DNA of 64,000 bases. It comes from Pseudomonas sp. SJZ074 (GTDB lineage: Bacteria > Pseudomonadota > Gammaproteobacteria > Pseudomonadales > Pseudomonadaceae). Below the pieces are notes generated by a model. That model was given only the letters and a program-made list of their open reading frames with translations. It made no database searches and had not been told where the DNA came from. Location of the stretch: the NCBI RefSeq assembly GCF_007828215.1, contig NZ_VIUE01000009.1, positions 1 to 64,000 on the forward strand. Reading direction: 5' to 3'. The position numbers were made by a program, and so were the translations under genes. Positions 52,543 to 62,255 of the stretch are shown here, piece by piece. Positions within the stretch are counted from its first letter, which is position 1, and each line of letters starts with the position of its first letter.

Positions 52543-53484
52543 TCAGCGCTGGATTTCGCGGTCGCGGTCCAGTTCGTAAGGCAGGTCCAGCAAATTCAGT
52601 ATCGGGCCTTCCAGGCTGCCGAGGTGCATATTGCCCTCTTCTGCTGCTTCGGCCTGCAACACCGCCAGCAGTTCAATGTTTCGCTCGGCTTGCGCTGCGA
52701 TCACGACCTCGCCGATGGCGCTGCCGTGAGCGGGAGAGAACAAGGCGGTGCCAGGTTCCGGCAGTTCGCCAGCGTCCAACTGCAGGCGATACAGGCGTCG
52801 CTTGAGCTTGCCCAGGTACTGCATGCGGGCAACGATTTCCTGGCCGGTGTAGCAGCCTTTCTTGAAGCTTACGCCGCCGACGGCCTGCAGGTTGAGCATC
52901 TGCGGAATGAACAGCTCGCGGGTGGCAGGCATGACCTGGCCGATGCCGGCGCGGATCTGGCCCAGCAACCACGAGTTCAGGTCTGCCTCGGTCAAGGTTG
53001 CGCGCAGCTGGGTTTTCAGCACGTCGGCCTGTTCGGCAGGCGCCCACAGCTCGACGCGGCCGGGAGACACGCGGATGGCGATCAAGGATTCGTGGCGCGC
53101 CACGTTGTCGACGTCGGCCGGCGGGGCGAGGCCCAGTTGAGCCAGCACCGCGTCGGCGTTCTCCAGGCCGAAGCGAACCCAGGCTGCGCTTTCGTCGGTG
53201 AGCTTGGATTTCGAGAACACGGCGTATTTCTTCAGGTCCGCCAATTGCGGCTCGAGCAATTCGGTGGCCATTGCCATCAGCACGCCGTCGCCTTCGAGCA
53301 GGATCCGAAAGCTCGATTGCATCCGGCCCTTTTGGGTGCAACGGGCGCCGAGGCTGGCCCGGTTGTCGCTCAGGTAGTTGAGGTTGCAGGTCAATTGGCC
53401 CTGCAGGAATTTGCCGGCGTCCACGCCGCGGACCGCAAGAACGCCTTCGTGGGACAGGGTGCAGAAAAAAGCGGAATCAGCCAT
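52543..53484 (-). CDS. ygfZ: Folate-binding Fe-S cluster protein YgfZ
   Basis: A 313-residue protein with the family hallmark KGCYTGQE (FKKGCYTGQEIVARMQYLGK). YgfZ uses tetrahydrofolate to support assembly or repair of certain Fe-S enzymes. The N-terminal aminomethyltransferase-like domain starts MADSAFFCTLSHEGVLAVRG then VDAGKFLQGQLTCNLNYL. It is divergent from sdhE, the common arrangement in gamma-proteobacteria. Confidence 0.94.
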   Translation of the reverse strand: MADSAFFCTLSHEGVLAVRGVDAGKFLQGQLTCNLNYLSDNRASLGARCTQKGRMQSSFRILLEGDGVLMAMATELLEPQLADLKKYAVFSKSKLTDESAAWVRFGLENADAVLAQLGLAPPADVDNVARHESLIAIRVSPGRVELWAPAEQADVLKTQLRATLTEADLNSWLLGQIRAGIGQVMPATRELFIPQMLNLQAVGGVSFKKGCYTGQEIVARMQYLGKLKRRLYRLQLDAGELPEPGTALFSPAHGSAIGEVVIAAQAERNIELLAVLQAEAAEEGNMHLGSLEGPILNLLDLPYELDRDREIQR

Positions 53485-53603
53485 GAGTCATCGCAGGATA
53501 AAAAGTCTGGTAGACATCATAAGGGCGTGCCCTTGAAATGGGTAGTTCACAAAGGATCGATGGCGACTGACCAAAGCTGCCTGTTTCACCGCGGCGGGGC
53601 CTG

Positions 53604-53609
53604 TATACT
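53604..53609 (+). promoter_or_regulatory. Probable -10 element of sdhE
   Basis: TATACT lies 24 bases before the sdhE ATG, with GAGGAG as ribosome site in between. The -35 region (CTGTTT) is poor. Confidence 0.35.
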
Positions 53610-53633
53610 TGCGCTCTATTTGAGGAGCGCTCC

Positions 53634-53888
53634 ATGGTCGAAGATGTAGAACTGAATCGCCTTTACTGGCACAGCCGCCGCGGCATGCTTGAACTGGATG
53701 TCCTGCTGGTGCCATTCGTAAAAGAGGTCTATCCCCACCTTAATGACGTGGACCGCGCCTGCTATGTCCGCCTCCTCGAATGTGAAGACCAGGACATGTT
53801 CGGCTGGTTCATGGAGCGCAGCGAATCCGAAGATCCGGAGCTGCAGCGCATGGTCCGGATGATCCTGGACCGTGTCCAACCGAAGTAA
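53634..53888 (+). CDS. sdhE: Succinate dehydrogenase assembly factor SdhE
   Basis: An 84-residue SdhE/CptB/YgfY protein with the RGMLELD motif needed to flavinylate SdhA ([20 protein letters not shown]). The C-terminal acidic segment [15 protein letters not shown] is typical. It has GAGGAG close upstream and overlaps ygfX by 17 bases. Confidence 0.94.
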   Translation: MVEDVELNRLYWHSRRGMLELDVLLVPFVKEVYPHLNDVDRACYVRLLECEDQDMFGWFMERSESEDPELQRMVRMILDRVQPK

Positions 53889-54324
53889 TCGCTTCGAATG
53901 CCGCTGGCAGGCCTCCGGGCAACTGCTGGCGGCCTACATGCTGGCCCAGCTCTTCGCGCTGGGCTCGTTGTTCCTGATGTCTGTCCCGTCGGGGTTTGCA
54001 CTGCTTGGCGTTGTGCTGTGCCTGGCTCACGGTATCTGGACGGTACCGCGACAGTTGTTATTGACTCACCGCCAGGCATTCTGCGGCTTGCGTTGGGACG
54101 TTGATGGCTGGCAGCTCTGGAGCAAGGCCCATGGCTGGCAGGCGGTGCAGCTACGCCCCGACAGCCTGGCGCTGCCATTGATCGTGATACTGCGCTTTCG
54201 CTTGAAGGGCGAGCGGCGGATCCGCTCGCTGTGTGTGCCCCGCGACGCGCTGGCGCCCGATCTCCATCGGCGCCTGCGGGTGCGGCTCAGGTTCAGTCGG
54301 CGTAGGTGGGCGGCACCAGGATAG
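53872..54324 (+). CDS. YgfX-like inner-membrane protein
   Basis: A 150-residue protein starting at GTG 53872, inside the 3' end of sdhE. It has two transmembrane helices ([38 protein letters not shown]) followed by a basic soluble part. This is the YgfX/CptA-like partner of SdhE; in Serratia and E. coli, YgfX and YgfY were linked to toxin-antitoxin-like or SDH-related effects. It ends in the 3' end of convergent nadB. Confidence 0.85.
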   Translation: MSNRSNRFECRWQASGQLLAAYMLAQLFALGSLFLMSVPSGFALLGVVLCLAHGIWTVPRQLLLTHRQAFCGLRWDVDGWQLWSKAHGWQAVQLRPDSLALPLIVILRFRLKGERRIRSLCVPRDALAPDLHRRLRVRLRFSRRRWAAPG

Positions 54325-55909
54325 TGTCCAATGCCTCGGGCAGCAGGTTCGGATAATCGAGGGTGTAATGCAGGCCTCGGCTTTCCTTGCGCTCCATGGC
54401 TGAGCGAATCATCAGCTCGGCCACCTGGGCCAGGTTGCGCAGTTCGATCAGGTCGCGGCTGACCTTGTAGTTACTGTAGAACTCGTCGATCTCATCCAGC
54501 AGCAACCGCACCCGATGCTGGGCCCTTTGCAGGCGCTTGTTGGTGCGCACGATACCCACGTAGTCCCACATGAACCGCCGCAGTTCATCCCAGTTGTGCG
54601 CAATGATCACGTCTTCGTCCGAATCGGTGACCTGGCTGGCATCCCATGAGGGCAGGGCGGCCGGGATGGCAATCTGTGGCAACTGTTCGAGGATGTCCAC
54701 AGCGGCCGAGCGGGCATAGACAAAGCACTCCAGCAGCGAGTTGCTGGCCATGCGGTTGGCGCCATGCAGGCCCGTGAAGCTGGTTTCGCCAATGGCGTAC
54801 AGGCCCGGTACGTCGGTACGGCCGTGCTGGTCGACCATTACGCCGCCGCAGGTGTAATGCGCAGCCGGCACCACCGGGATCGGTTGTTTGGTGATGTCGA
54901 TGGAAAATTCCAGGCAGCGCTCGTACACCGTCGGGAAATGGCTCTTGATGAACGCTTCGGGCTTGTGGCTGATGTCCAGGTAAACGCAGTCGATACCCAG
55001 GCGCTTCATTTCATGGTCGATGGCCCGGGCGACGATGTCCCGCGGTGCCAGTTCGGCGCGCGCATCGAAGCGCTGCATGAAACGCTCGCCATTGGGCAGT
55101 TTCAAGTGGGCGCCTTCGCCACGCAGGGCCTCGGTGACCAGGAAGCTCTTCGCCAGCGGGTGATAGAGGCAGGTGGGGTGGAATTGATTGAATTCCAGGT
55201 TCGCCACCCGGCAACCCGAGCGCCACGCCATGGCGATGCCGTCTCCGCAGGCACCGTCGGGGTTGCTGGTATACAGATAGACTTTGGCTGCACCACCGGA
55301 CGCCAGAATCACGAAGCGTGCGCCATAGGTGTCGACTTCGCCGGTGCCACGGTTGAGGACGTAGGCGCCGAGGCAGCGGTCGCCGGCCAGGCCCAGGCGT
55401 TTTTCGGTGATCAGGTCGACGGCGACTCGCTGCTCCAGCAGCTCGATATTCGGTCGCCGCTGGGCCTGGGCCAGCAGCGTCTTGAAAATCGCCGCACCGG
55501 TGGCATCGGCGGCATGAATGATACGCCGATGGCTATGGCCGCCCTCACGGGTCAGGTGGAATTCGAACCCACCGTCTTCCGTGCCGGATTGCTCGTCGCG
55601 GGTAAAAGGCACGCCCTGGTCGATCAGCCACTGGATGGCCTCGCGGCTATGCTCGACGGTGAAGCGCACTGCTTCAGGATTGCACAGGCCGCCACCGGCA
55701 TTGAGGGTGTCGTCGACATGGGACTCGATGGTGTCGGTATCGTCCAGCACGGCTGCGACGCCGCCCTGTGCCCAGAACGTCGAGCCGTTGGCCAGGTCGC
55801 CTTTGCTCAGCACTGCAATACGCAGGTGCTCCGGCAACGTCAATGCAAGGCTCAATCCGGCGGCACCGCTGCCGATTACCAGAACATCATGTTGAAACTG
55901 TTGGCTCAT
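54293..55909 (-). CDS. nadB: L-aspartate oxidase NadB
   Basis: A 538-residue FAD enzyme that oxidises aspartate to iminoaspartate in de novo NAD synthesis. The FAD motif is [20 protein letters not shown]. The succinate-dehydrogenase-like signature HTRG is seen as [20 protein letters not shown], and the catalytic region is [20 protein letters not shown]. It is a single gene, divergent from algU across a 558-base region, the usual pseudomonad layout. Confidence 0.96.
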   Translation of the reverse strand: MSQQFQHDVLVIGSGAAGLSLALTLPEHLRIAVLSKGDLANGSTFWAQGGVAAVLDDTDTIESHVDDTLNAGGGLCNPEAVRFTVEHSREAIQWLIDQGVPFTRDEQSGTEDGGFEFHLTREGGHSHRRIIHAADATGAAIFKTLLAQAQRRPNIELLEQRVAVDLITEKRLGLAGDRCLGAYVLNRGTGEVDTYGARFVILASGGAAKVYLYTSNPDGACGDGIAMAWRSGCRVANLEFNQFHPTCLYHPLAKSFLVTEALRGEGAHLKLPNGERFMQRFDARAELAPRDIVARAIDHEMKRLGIDCVYLDISHKPEAFIKSHFPTVYERCLEFSIDITKQPIPVVPAAHYTCGGVMVDQHGRTDVPGLYAIGETSFTGLHGANRMASNSLLECFVYARSAAVDILEQLPQIAIPAALPSWDASQVTDSDEDVIIAHNWDELRRFMWDYVGIVRTNKRLQRAQHRVRLLLDEIDEFYSNYKVSRDLIELRNLAQVAELMIRSAMERKESRGLHYTLDYPNLLPEALDTILVPPTYAD

Positions 55910-56467
55910 TCGATAGGTTTCCGCTCAAGGCGACCCGGGTCGGGGTTGGCGCAAGGCATCCGCTTCAGCGGCGTCAGGCAGCCACGCAGCCCACTAGTAT
56001 ATAGAGGGGTGGAACGGCACAATAGCCGGGCATTCATGGCAATGTGAAACCAACGTGACAGAAAGGCGATGCGCTTCGTCGGATCGGTTTTTTCGCCGAT
56101 GGGTGACGAGGCCGCCTTTTCGAGGATAAACGCGGCTGATCTCGTCACGGTTGCCCGATGTCTGCTTTTAATGGCTGTAAATGGCGGGAACTTTTGCTGA
56201 TCGCCCACGTTCAATAGACGGTTGTCTGCAAAAGGGAACAGCATCGGGTTGGTGCAAGACCTCGATTGAGAGTCTTTGCCAGCAGGCCCGGTGACAGATT
56301 ATTCGCGCAGCCGGGGAATCTCGTGCTGCGTTTTTCGTGCGTGCCGGATCAGAGCACGCCGGAAACTTGCTTGAAGGGGGAGAACTTTTGCGAAAAGCCC
56401 GAGTCTATGTTTGCAAGTCCGGTCAATTAGTCATGCAAGCCTCCTTCGAGCTTATCGAGGAGTGTTC
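55910..56467. promoter_or_regulatory. nadB-algU divergent promoter region with two AlgU-type promoters
   Basis: Two sigma-22 (AlgU)-like promoters point to algU. GAACTT (56382-56387), a 16-base gap and TCTAT (56404-56408) is the better. GGAACTT (56187-56193), a 17-base gap and TCAAT (56211-56215) is the other. P. aeruginosa algU likewise has two AlgU-dependent promoters. No gene lies in this region. Confidence 0.65.
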
Positions 56468-57049
56468 ATGCTAACCCAGGAAGAGGATCAGCAGCTGGTC
56501 GAACGTGTTCAGCGCGGCGACAAGCGAGCTTTCGATCTGTTGGTGCTGAAATATCAGCACAAAATTCTCGGGTTGATCGTGCGGTTTGTGCACGACACCC
56601 ATGAAGCCCAGGATGTCGCTCAGGAAGCCTTCATCAAGGCCTATCGCGCACTTGGTAATTTTCGCGGGGACAGCGCGTTTTATACGTGGCTTTACCGCAT
56701 CGCCATCAACACGGCGAAAAACTATCTGGTTTCACGCGGCCGCCGGCCGCCGGATAGCGATGTCAGTTCCGAAGACGCAGAGTTCTACGATGGCGATCAT
56801 GGCCTCAAGGATCTCGAATCCCCGGAGCGAGCGTTGCTGCGGGATGAGATCGAGGGCACCGTCCATCGGACCATCCAGCAACTGCCTGAAGATTTGCGTA
56901 CGGCGTTAACTTTACGTGAATTCGACGGTCTGAGTTACGAGGACATTGCGAGCGTCATGCAGTGTCCGGTAGGCACCGTGCGCTCCCGGATCTTCCGCGC
57001 CCGGGAGGCCATCGATAAAGCCCTGCAACCGTTGTTGCAGGAAAACTAA
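56468..57049 (+). CDS. algU: RNA polymerase sigma factor AlgU (RpoE/sigma-22)
   Basis: A 193-residue ECF sigma factor. ATG 56468 (MLTQEEDQQLVERVQRGDKR) matches known AlgU. Region 2 is EAQDVAQEAFIKAYRALGNF then RGDSAFYTWLYRIAIN, and region 4 is REFDGLSYEDIASVMQCPVG then TVRSRIFRAREAID. It directs envelope-stress and alginate genes, is sequestered by MucA, and probably activates its own promoters. It heads algU-mucA-mucB-mucD. Confidence 0.97.
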   Translation: MLTQEEDQQLVERVQRGDKRAFDLLVLKYQHKILGLIVRFVHDTHEAQDVAQEAFIKAYRALGNFRGDSAFYTWLYRIAINTAKNYLVSRGRRPPDSDVSSEDAEFYDGDHGLKDLESPERALLRDEIEGTVHRTIQQLPEDLRTALTLREFDGLSYEDIASVMQCPVGTVRSRIFRAREAIDKALQPLLQEN

Positions 57050-57080
57050 AGACAGCGGCGATAGCCAAGAGAGGAACGCC

Positions 57081-57668
57081 ATGAGTCGTGAAGCCCTGCA
57101 GGAATCGCTGTCCGCAGTGATGGATAACGAAGCGGACGAACTGGAATTACGTCGGGTATTGAATGCCTTTGACGATGTTGAAACCCGTGAGACCTGGGCT
57201 CGCTACCAGATCGCCCGGGCTGTCATGCACAAGGACCTGCTGCTTCCGCGCCTGGACATCGCTGCGGCCGTTTCTGCTGCATTGGCTGACGAAGCCGTAC
57301 CGGCAAAAGCTTCCCGTAGCCCATGGCGCAGCCTGGGTCGTCTGGCAGTGGCCGCTTCGGTAACCGTTGCCGTTCTGGCCGGTGTACGTCTGTACAACCA
57401 GGATGAAATCGCCGGTGTGCAGATGGCACAGCAGTCCAACCAGCCAGGCCTGGTCGCTCCACAGGTCAAGGGCCCAGCGGTATTGGCCGGTTACAACGAA
57501 AGCTCGGAAGCCGCCGGTCCCATGGTCAACGGCGTTCTGCAGGGTCAGCCAGGCTGGCACGACCAGCGTCTGCCCAACTACCTGCGTCAGCATGCCCAAC
57601 AGGCTGCCCTGAAAGGGACTGAAAGCGCATTGCCTTACGCCCGTGCGGCCAGTCTGGAAAACCGTTAA
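57081..57668 (+). CDS. mucA: Anti-sigma factor MucA
   Basis: A 195-residue inner-membrane protein. The cytoplasmic AlgU-binding domain is residues 1-80 (EALQESLSAVMDNEADELEL then RRVLNAFDDVETRETW). One transmembrane helix follows (GRLAVAASVTVAVLAGVRLY), then a periplasmic domain ending in LENR. AlgW and MucP cleave it under envelope stress to release AlgU. The frame is intact, so a wild-type, non-mucoid allele is likely. It lies 31 bases after algU. Confidence 0.95.
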   Translation: MSREALQESLSAVMDNEADELELRRVLNAFDDVETRETWARYQIARAVMHKDLLLPRLDIAAAVSAALADEAVPAKASRSPWRSLGRLAVAASVTVAVLAGVRLYNQDEIAGVQMAQQSNQPGLVAPQVKGPAVLAGYNESSEAAGPMVNGVLQGQPGWHDQRLPNYLRQHAQQAALKGTESALPYARAASLENR

Positions 57669-57677
57669 GGACAACCC

Positions 57678-58622
57678 TTGCGCGCCATACCTCTTTTCAC
57701 GCTGCTGCTGGGTGGCTGGTGTGCCGTCCCAGCGTACGCCGATGAGGCTCAGGACTGGTTGAATCGTTTGGGCCAGGCCGAGCAACAGCAAAGCTTCCAA
57801 GGCACCTTCGTTTACGAGCGCAACGGTAGTTTTTCTACCCATAACATCTGGCATCGTGTCCAGGATGGGAAGGTGCGGGAGCGGTTGCTCCAGCAGGACG
57901 GCTCGGCGCAGGAAGTCCTGCGCATCGATGGACATACTCAATGCGTCAGTGGTGCCTTTATCCCAGGGATTGGGAATACCGAGGGCGCAGCCCGTGCGCT
58001 TGATCCGCAAAAACTCAAGAATTGGTACGACCTTGCCGTCATCGGCAAGTCGCGCGTGGCCGGGCGACCGGCTGTCATCGTTTCCCTGACGCCCAAGGAC
58101 CAGCATCGCTACGGCTTTGAGCTGCATCTGGACAAAGAGACCGGCCTGCCGCTCAAGTCCCTGTTGCTTAACGACAAGGGGCAGTTGCTCGAACGTTTCC
58201 AGTTCACGCGCCTGAACATTGCCGAGCCGACGGACAGCGACCTGCAAGCCAGCGCTGAGTGCAAGGCAATCGTCCAGGACGCCAGTAAGGCTGCCGTGGC
58301 GAAAGCTACCTGGCATTCGGATTGGCTTCCCCCTGGCTTCGAGTTGACCAACAGTGCCGTGCGTAAGGACCCGGAGACCAGCGTACAGGTCAGCAGCCTG
58401 ATGTACGACGATGGTCTGGCTCGTTTCTCGGTGTTCCTGGAGCCGCTGAATGGCGCGAACGTCACCGACACGCGTACCCAGCTTGGCCCGACGGCGGCCG
58501 TCTCTCGTCGCCTCACCACACCTCAGGGCGAGATGATGGTGACCGTGGTCGGTGAAATCCCGATTGGTACGGCAGAACGGATCGCGCTTTCGATGCGTTC
58601 CGATGCCACGGCGACTCAGTAA
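57678..58622 (+). CDS. mucB: Negative regulator MucB (RseB-like)
   Basis: A 314-residue periplasmic protein. It starts with TTG 57678, which gives a signal peptide (MRAIPLFTLLLGGWCAVPAYA|DE). Two RseB-like domains follow: FQGTFVYERNGSFSTHNIWH then RVQDGKVRERLL, and SDWLPPGFELTNSAVRKDPE. It shields MucA from proteolysis and senses lipids. It lies 9 bases after mucA. Confidence 0.93.
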   Translation: MRAIPLFTLLLGGWCAVPAYADEAQDWLNRLGQAEQQQSFQGTFVYERNGSFSTHNIWHRVQDGKVRERLLQQDGSAQEVLRIDGHTQCVSGAFIPGIGNTEGAARALDPQKLKNWYDLAVIGKSRVAGRPAVIVSLTPKDQHRYGFELHLDKETGLPLKSLLLNDKGQLLERFQFTRLNIAEPTDSDLQASAECKAIVQDASKAAVAKATWHSDWLPPGFELTNSAVRKDPETSVQVSSLMYDDGLARFSVFLEPLNGANVTDTRTQLGPTAAVSRRLTTPQGEMMVTVVGEIPIGTAERIALSMRSDATATQ

Positions 58623-58830
58623 CGTGCTGCCTCGGTGGTTCGGTCCTGATCGAAATGCCGAAACTTCCTGTCAGCATTTTCATTTGCAAAACTTCAGTTT
58701 TTTTTCTATTAGGTCAGAGCCGCTCGGCTCTGTCCTTGCCTGTTTTTCCGGAGCGATGAAACCGGAGTGTCTTCCCACCGGTATTTCTTGTTCCATATCG
58801 CTTAACCCTGCTCGTCGTAACGGGAGCCGT
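58623..58830. promoter_or_regulatory. mucB-mucD spacer, mucC absent
   Basis: These 208 bases replace the mucC gene found in P. aeruginosa. They carry a T-run (CTTCAGTTTTTTTTCTATTA, about 58695-58714) and no ORF of MucC type. mucD may have its own promoter here. Confidence 0.5.
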
Positions 58831-60261
58831 ATGTCGATACCAAGCTTGAAAACCTATTTCTCCATCCTTGCCACCGTGCTGGTGCTCGGCCAGGCCGTTC
58901 CCGCCGTGGCGGACAGCTTGCCTGACTTCACCCAGCTGGTCGAAAACGCCTCGCCTGCGGTGGTGAACATCAGTACCACCCAGAAGCTGCCGGATCGCCG
59001 CGTCTCGGAGCAGCAGATGCCGGATCTGGAAGGGTTGCCGCCCATGCTGCGCGAGTTCTTCGAGCGCGGAATGCCGCAGCAACCGCGTTCGCCGGGCGGT
59101 GGTCGCCAGCGCGAAGCGCAGTCCCTGGGCTCGGGTTTCATCATTTCGCCCGACGGCTACATCCTGACCAATAACCATGTGATCGCCGATGCCGACGAAA
59201 TTCTGGTGCGCCTGGCCGATCGCAGCGAGCTCAAGGCCAAGCTGATCGGTACCGACCCGCGCTCCGACGTGGCGCTGTTGAAAATCGACGGCAAGGACCT
59301 GCCGGTGCTCAAGCTCGGCAAGTCCCAGGACCTGAAGGCCGGCCAGTGGGTTGTGGCCATTGGCTCGCCATTCGGCTTCGACCACACCGTGACCCAGGGC
59401 ATCGTCAGTGCGATCGGTCGCAGCCTGCCGAACGAAAACTACGTTCCGTTCATCCAGACCGACGTGCCGATCAACCCGGGCAACTCCGGTGGCCCGTTGT
59501 TCAATCTGTCCGGTGAGGTAGTGGGCATCAACTCCCAGATCTATACCCGTTCGGGCGGTTTCATGGGCGTATCCTTCGCGATTCCGATCGATGTGGCGAT
59601 GGACGTGTCCAACCAGTTGAAAAGCGAAGGCAAGGTCAGTCGCGGCTGGCTGGGCGTGGTCATTCAGGAAGTGAACAAGGACCTGGCCGAGTCGTTCGGG
59701 CTGGAGAAACCGGCGGGTGCGCTGGTGGCACAGATCCAGGAAGGTGGTCCGGCTGCCAAGGGCGGCCTGCAGGTTGGTGATGTGATCCTGAAGCTCAATG
59801 ACCAGCCGATCATCATGTCCGCCGACCTGCCACACCTGGTGGGTGCCCTCAAGGCCGGTGCCAAGGCCAACCTGGAGGTGATCCGCGAGGGCAAGCGCAA
59901 GAACATCGAGCTGACGGTCGGTGCCATCCCTGAAGAAGGTGCGGAGCTGGAATCGCAACCCAAGTCCGGCGTCGAGCGCAGCAGCAATCGCCTGGGTGTG
60001 GCAGTGGTCGAGCTGACGGCCGAGCAGAAAAAAGCCCTGGAATTGCAGGGTGGGGTGGTGATCAAGGAAGTGCAGGATGGTCCTGCCGCCCTCATCGGTC
60101 TGCAACCCGGTGACATCATCACGCATCTGAACAACCAGGCGATTGGCTCCACCAAGGAGTTCACCGAGATCGCCAAGGCCCTGCCGAAGAATCGCTCGGT
60201 CTCGATGCGGGTCCTGCGTCAGGGACGTGCGAGCTTCATCACCTTCAAGCTGGCCGAATGA
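58831..60261 (+). CDS. mucD: Periplasmic serine protease MucD (DegP/HtrA-like)
   Basis: A 476-residue HtrA protease. ATG 58831, with CGGGAG 4 bases upstream, gives a signal peptide (YFSILATVLVLGQAVPAVA|D). The catalytic triad is His in YILTNNHVIADADEILVRLA, Asp in GTDPRSDVALLKIDGKDLPV and Ser in PINPGNSGGPLFNLSGEVVG. Two PDZ domains follow (GWLGVVIQEVNKDLAESFGL; RLGVAVVELTAEQKKALEL). It degrades misfolded envelope proteins and lowers AlgU activity. Confidence 0.96.
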   Translation: MSIPSLKTYFSILATVLVLGQAVPAVADSLPDFTQLVENASPAVVNISTTQKLPDRRVSEQQMPDLEGLPPMLREFFERGMPQQPRSPGGGRQREAQSLGSGFIISPDGYILTNNHVIADADEILVRLADRSELKAKLIGTDPRSDVALLKIDGKDLPVLKLGKSQDLKAGQWVVAIGSPFGFDHTVTQGIVSAIGRSLPNENYVPFIQTDVPINPGNSGGPLFNLSGEVVGINSQIYTRSGGFMGVSFAIPIDVAMDVSNQLKSEGKVSRGWLGVVIQEVNKDLAESFGLEKPAGALVAQIQEGGPAAKGGLQVGDVILKLNDQPIIMSADLPHLVGALKAGAKANLEVIREGKRKNIELTVGAIPEEGAELESQPKSGVERSSNRLGVAVVELTAEQKKALELQGGVVIKEVQDGPAALIGLQPGDIITHLNNQAIGSTKEFTEIAKALPKNRSVSMRVLRQGRASFITFKLAE

Positions 60262-60280
60262 TCGGTTGGTAATGCAATGA

Positions 60281-60309
60281 AAAACCGCCTCGAGAGAGGC
60301 GGTTTTTTT
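60281..60309 (+). terminator. Terminator of the algU-mucD cluster
   Basis: CCGCCTC-GAGA-GAGGCGG is followed by TTTTTTT (60303-60309) and preceded by AAAA on the other side. A strong intrinsic terminator. Confidence 0.92.
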
Positions 60310-60351
60310 GTGCCCGGTGAATGGGGCATCCATTGGCGGACACATGGCTGA

Positions 60352-60441
60352 TGTGGGAGCGGGCTTGCTCGCGAAGGGGGCATCAAATCCAACATCAGTT
60401 CAAGCTGATCCACCGCATTCGCGAGCAAGCCCGCTCCCACA
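60352..60441. repeat. REP inverted pair
   Basis: TGTGGGAGCGGGCTTGCTCG and complement, between convergent mucD and the bepA-like gene. Confidence 0.9.
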
Positions 60442-60453
60442 AGTCGGTCACCC

Positions 60454-61887
60454 TCAGCCCATCATGTCCTTGACCATACGCTCCTGCTCCATGAGCTCCC
60501 GCTGCCGGGCATCGATACGTGACGACAGTGGGAAGTTGGTACCGGCGCGCCGTTTGGCGAAGTCCAGTTGCTGGATGGCCTGGCGGTAGTCGCCCACCAG
60601 GGCGAAGTACTCGGCGCGGGCCTGGTGCAAGCCGATGATGTTACCCGACAGCCCGCGAGTCTCGGCCACCATGTACCAGACATCCGGATCGTCCGGACGG
60701 TTCTTGAGCAGGGTTTCCAGGGCTTTCTCGGCGTCGGCGGGGCGGTTCTGCTTGAGCAGCAGGTCGACACGCACCTGATTGAGTGGGTAATTGTCTGGGT
60801 ATTGGGTCAGCATCCGATCGACGCGGGATTGAGCGTCTGCAAGCTTGTTGCTGGTGATGTCCAGGTCGACCTGGGCCAGGTTGTAGATGATTTCGTTGGG
60901 GGACTTGGCCAGCAGGGGCGCGAGGTTCTGCCGGGCTTCGTTCAACTGGCCGCCCTTGATTTGCGCAATCGCCAGGCCATAGCGGGCCACGTCGTTCTTG
61001 GGGTTTTCATCCAGTTGCGCTCGGAAGCGCTTGGCGCCCAGGCCTGGGGTTTCCTCGTAGGTCAACTGGACCCGTGCGCGAATCAGCTGGTAGCGCATGC
61101 TGTCTTCTATGCCGCCCGGCTTGGCCTGTTCAGCCCGGTTGCGGGTGTCGGCGATCCGGGACTCGGTGACCGGGTGCGTCAGCAGGAATTCCGGCGGCCT
61201 GGCGTCGAAGCGGTACTGGCGCATCAGACGCTCGAACATGGTCGGCATGGAACGTGGATCGTAGCCGGCCTTTTCCAGGTTCTGGATACCGATGCGGTCG
61301 GCTTCCTGCTCATTCTGGCGTGAGAAGCGCCGTTGTTCCTGGATGGCGGCTGCCTGGGTCCCGGCGATTGCGGCGATCCCCGCATCACCACCGCCGGCGG
61401 CGGCAATCACGATACCGGTCAACAGCGCAGCCATCATGGGTACTTGCATGCGCTGCTGGGCTTCGACGCCGCGGGCGAAGTGGCGTTGCGACAGGTGAGC
61501 CAGTTCGTGGGCCATCACCGAGGCGTATTCGCCTTCGGTCTGGGCGTTGAGAAACAGGCCGCCGTTGACCCCGACGATCCCGCCAGGTGCGGCGAAGGCG
61601 TTGAGCTGCGGGCTGTTGATCAAAATGAATTCCAGACGGCGGTCATTGACCTGGCTGGTTTCCACCAGTTTGTACACACTGGTCTCGACGTAATCCTTGA
61701 GCTGTGGATCGTTGAGTTGTTGGACCTGGCTGCGCAGCAGGGCCAGCCAGGCACGACCCAGCTGGTGTTCCTGCTCTGGCGAGACAACGGCAGAACTGGC
61801 ATCGCCAAGTGACGGCAGGTCGTCAGCGAAGCCTGGTGAGGCGAGCAGGCAAGCGAGCGTCAGCAGGGTGGGGCGCAGAAATGTCAT
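60454..61887 (-). CDS. bepA: Periplasmic M48 metalloprotease with TPR (BepA/YfgC-like)
   Basis: A 477-residue protein with signal peptide from ATG 61887 (MTFLRPTLLTLACLLASPGF A|DD). The zinc motif HEXXH is HELAH in YASVMAHELAHLSQRHFARG, and the third ligand region is RRFSRQNEQEADRIGIQNLE. The C-terminal third has TPR repeats (PDDPDVWYMVAETRGLSGN; ARAEYFALVGDYRQAIQQLD). BepA assists or clears outer-membrane proteins such as LptD. It is divergent from the tusA-like gene. Confidence 0.93.
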   Translation of the reverse strand: MTFLRPTLLTLACLLASPGFADDLPSLGDASSAVVSPEQEHQLGRAWLALLRSQVQQLNDPQLKDYVETSVYKLVETSQVNDRRLEFILINSPQLNAFAAPGGIVGVNGGLFLNAQTEGEYASVMAHELAHLSQRHFARGVEAQQRMQVPMMAALLTGIVIAAAGGGDAGIAAIAGTQAAAIQEQRRFSRQNEQEADRIGIQNLEKAGYDPRSMPTMFERLMRQYRFDARPPEFLLTHPVTESRIADTRNRAEQAKPGGIEDSMRYQLIRARVQLTYEETPGLGAKRFRAQLDENPKNDVARYGLAIAQIKGGQLNEARQNLAPLLAKSPNEIIYNLAQVDLDITSNKLADAQSRVDRMLTQYPDNYPLNQVRVDLLLKQNRPADAEKALETLLKNRPDDPDVWYMVAETRGLSGNIIGLHQARAEYFALVGDYRQAIQQLDFAKRRAGTNFPLSSRIDARQRELMEQERMVKDMMG

Positions 61888-61985
61888 GCACGGGGCCTTA
61901 GTCGACAAAGACCCTACTGTAGCCGGACACCGGGCCCGGGACCAGATATTCTAGGCGGCTCTACGACCTGCTGCGGAGTGAATCC

Positions 61986-62225
61986 ATGACCGATGCTGTA
62001 GCCCACGATGCCGAACTGGACGCCAGCGGCCTGAATTGTCCGTTGCCATTGCTCAAGGCCAAGCTGGAGCTCAACCGCCTGGCCAGTGGCGATGTGCTCA
62101 AGGTCATCGCCACGGATGCGGGCTCCCAGCGTGATTTCCGCACCTTCGCCCGGTTGGCCGGTCATACGCTGCTGCATGAAGAAGACGATAACGGTGTCTA
62201 CCGTTACTGGCTGAAGAAAGCCTGA
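61986..62225 (+). CDS. TusA/SirA-family sulfur-carrier-like protein
   Basis: A 79-residue TusA-family protein. The Cys of the CPxP motif is in LDASGLNCPLPLLKAKLELN. It corresponds by position and pattern to PA1006 of P. aeruginosa, which affects molybdenum homeostasis and nitrate respiration rather than tRNA thiolation. It precedes the PerM-like gene by 30 bases. Confidence 0.88.
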   Translation: MTDAVAHDAELDASGLNCPLPLLKAKLELNRLASGDVLKVIATDAGSQRDFRTFARLAGHTLLHEEDDNGVYRYWLKKA

Positions 62226-62255
62226 ATAACCGATGATGTTGCTTAAGGATTTTTA

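Noticed and set aside
58714..60345. 543-codon open frame opposite mucD
   Set aside because: Antisense shadow of a well-conserved protease gene; it even spans the terminator.
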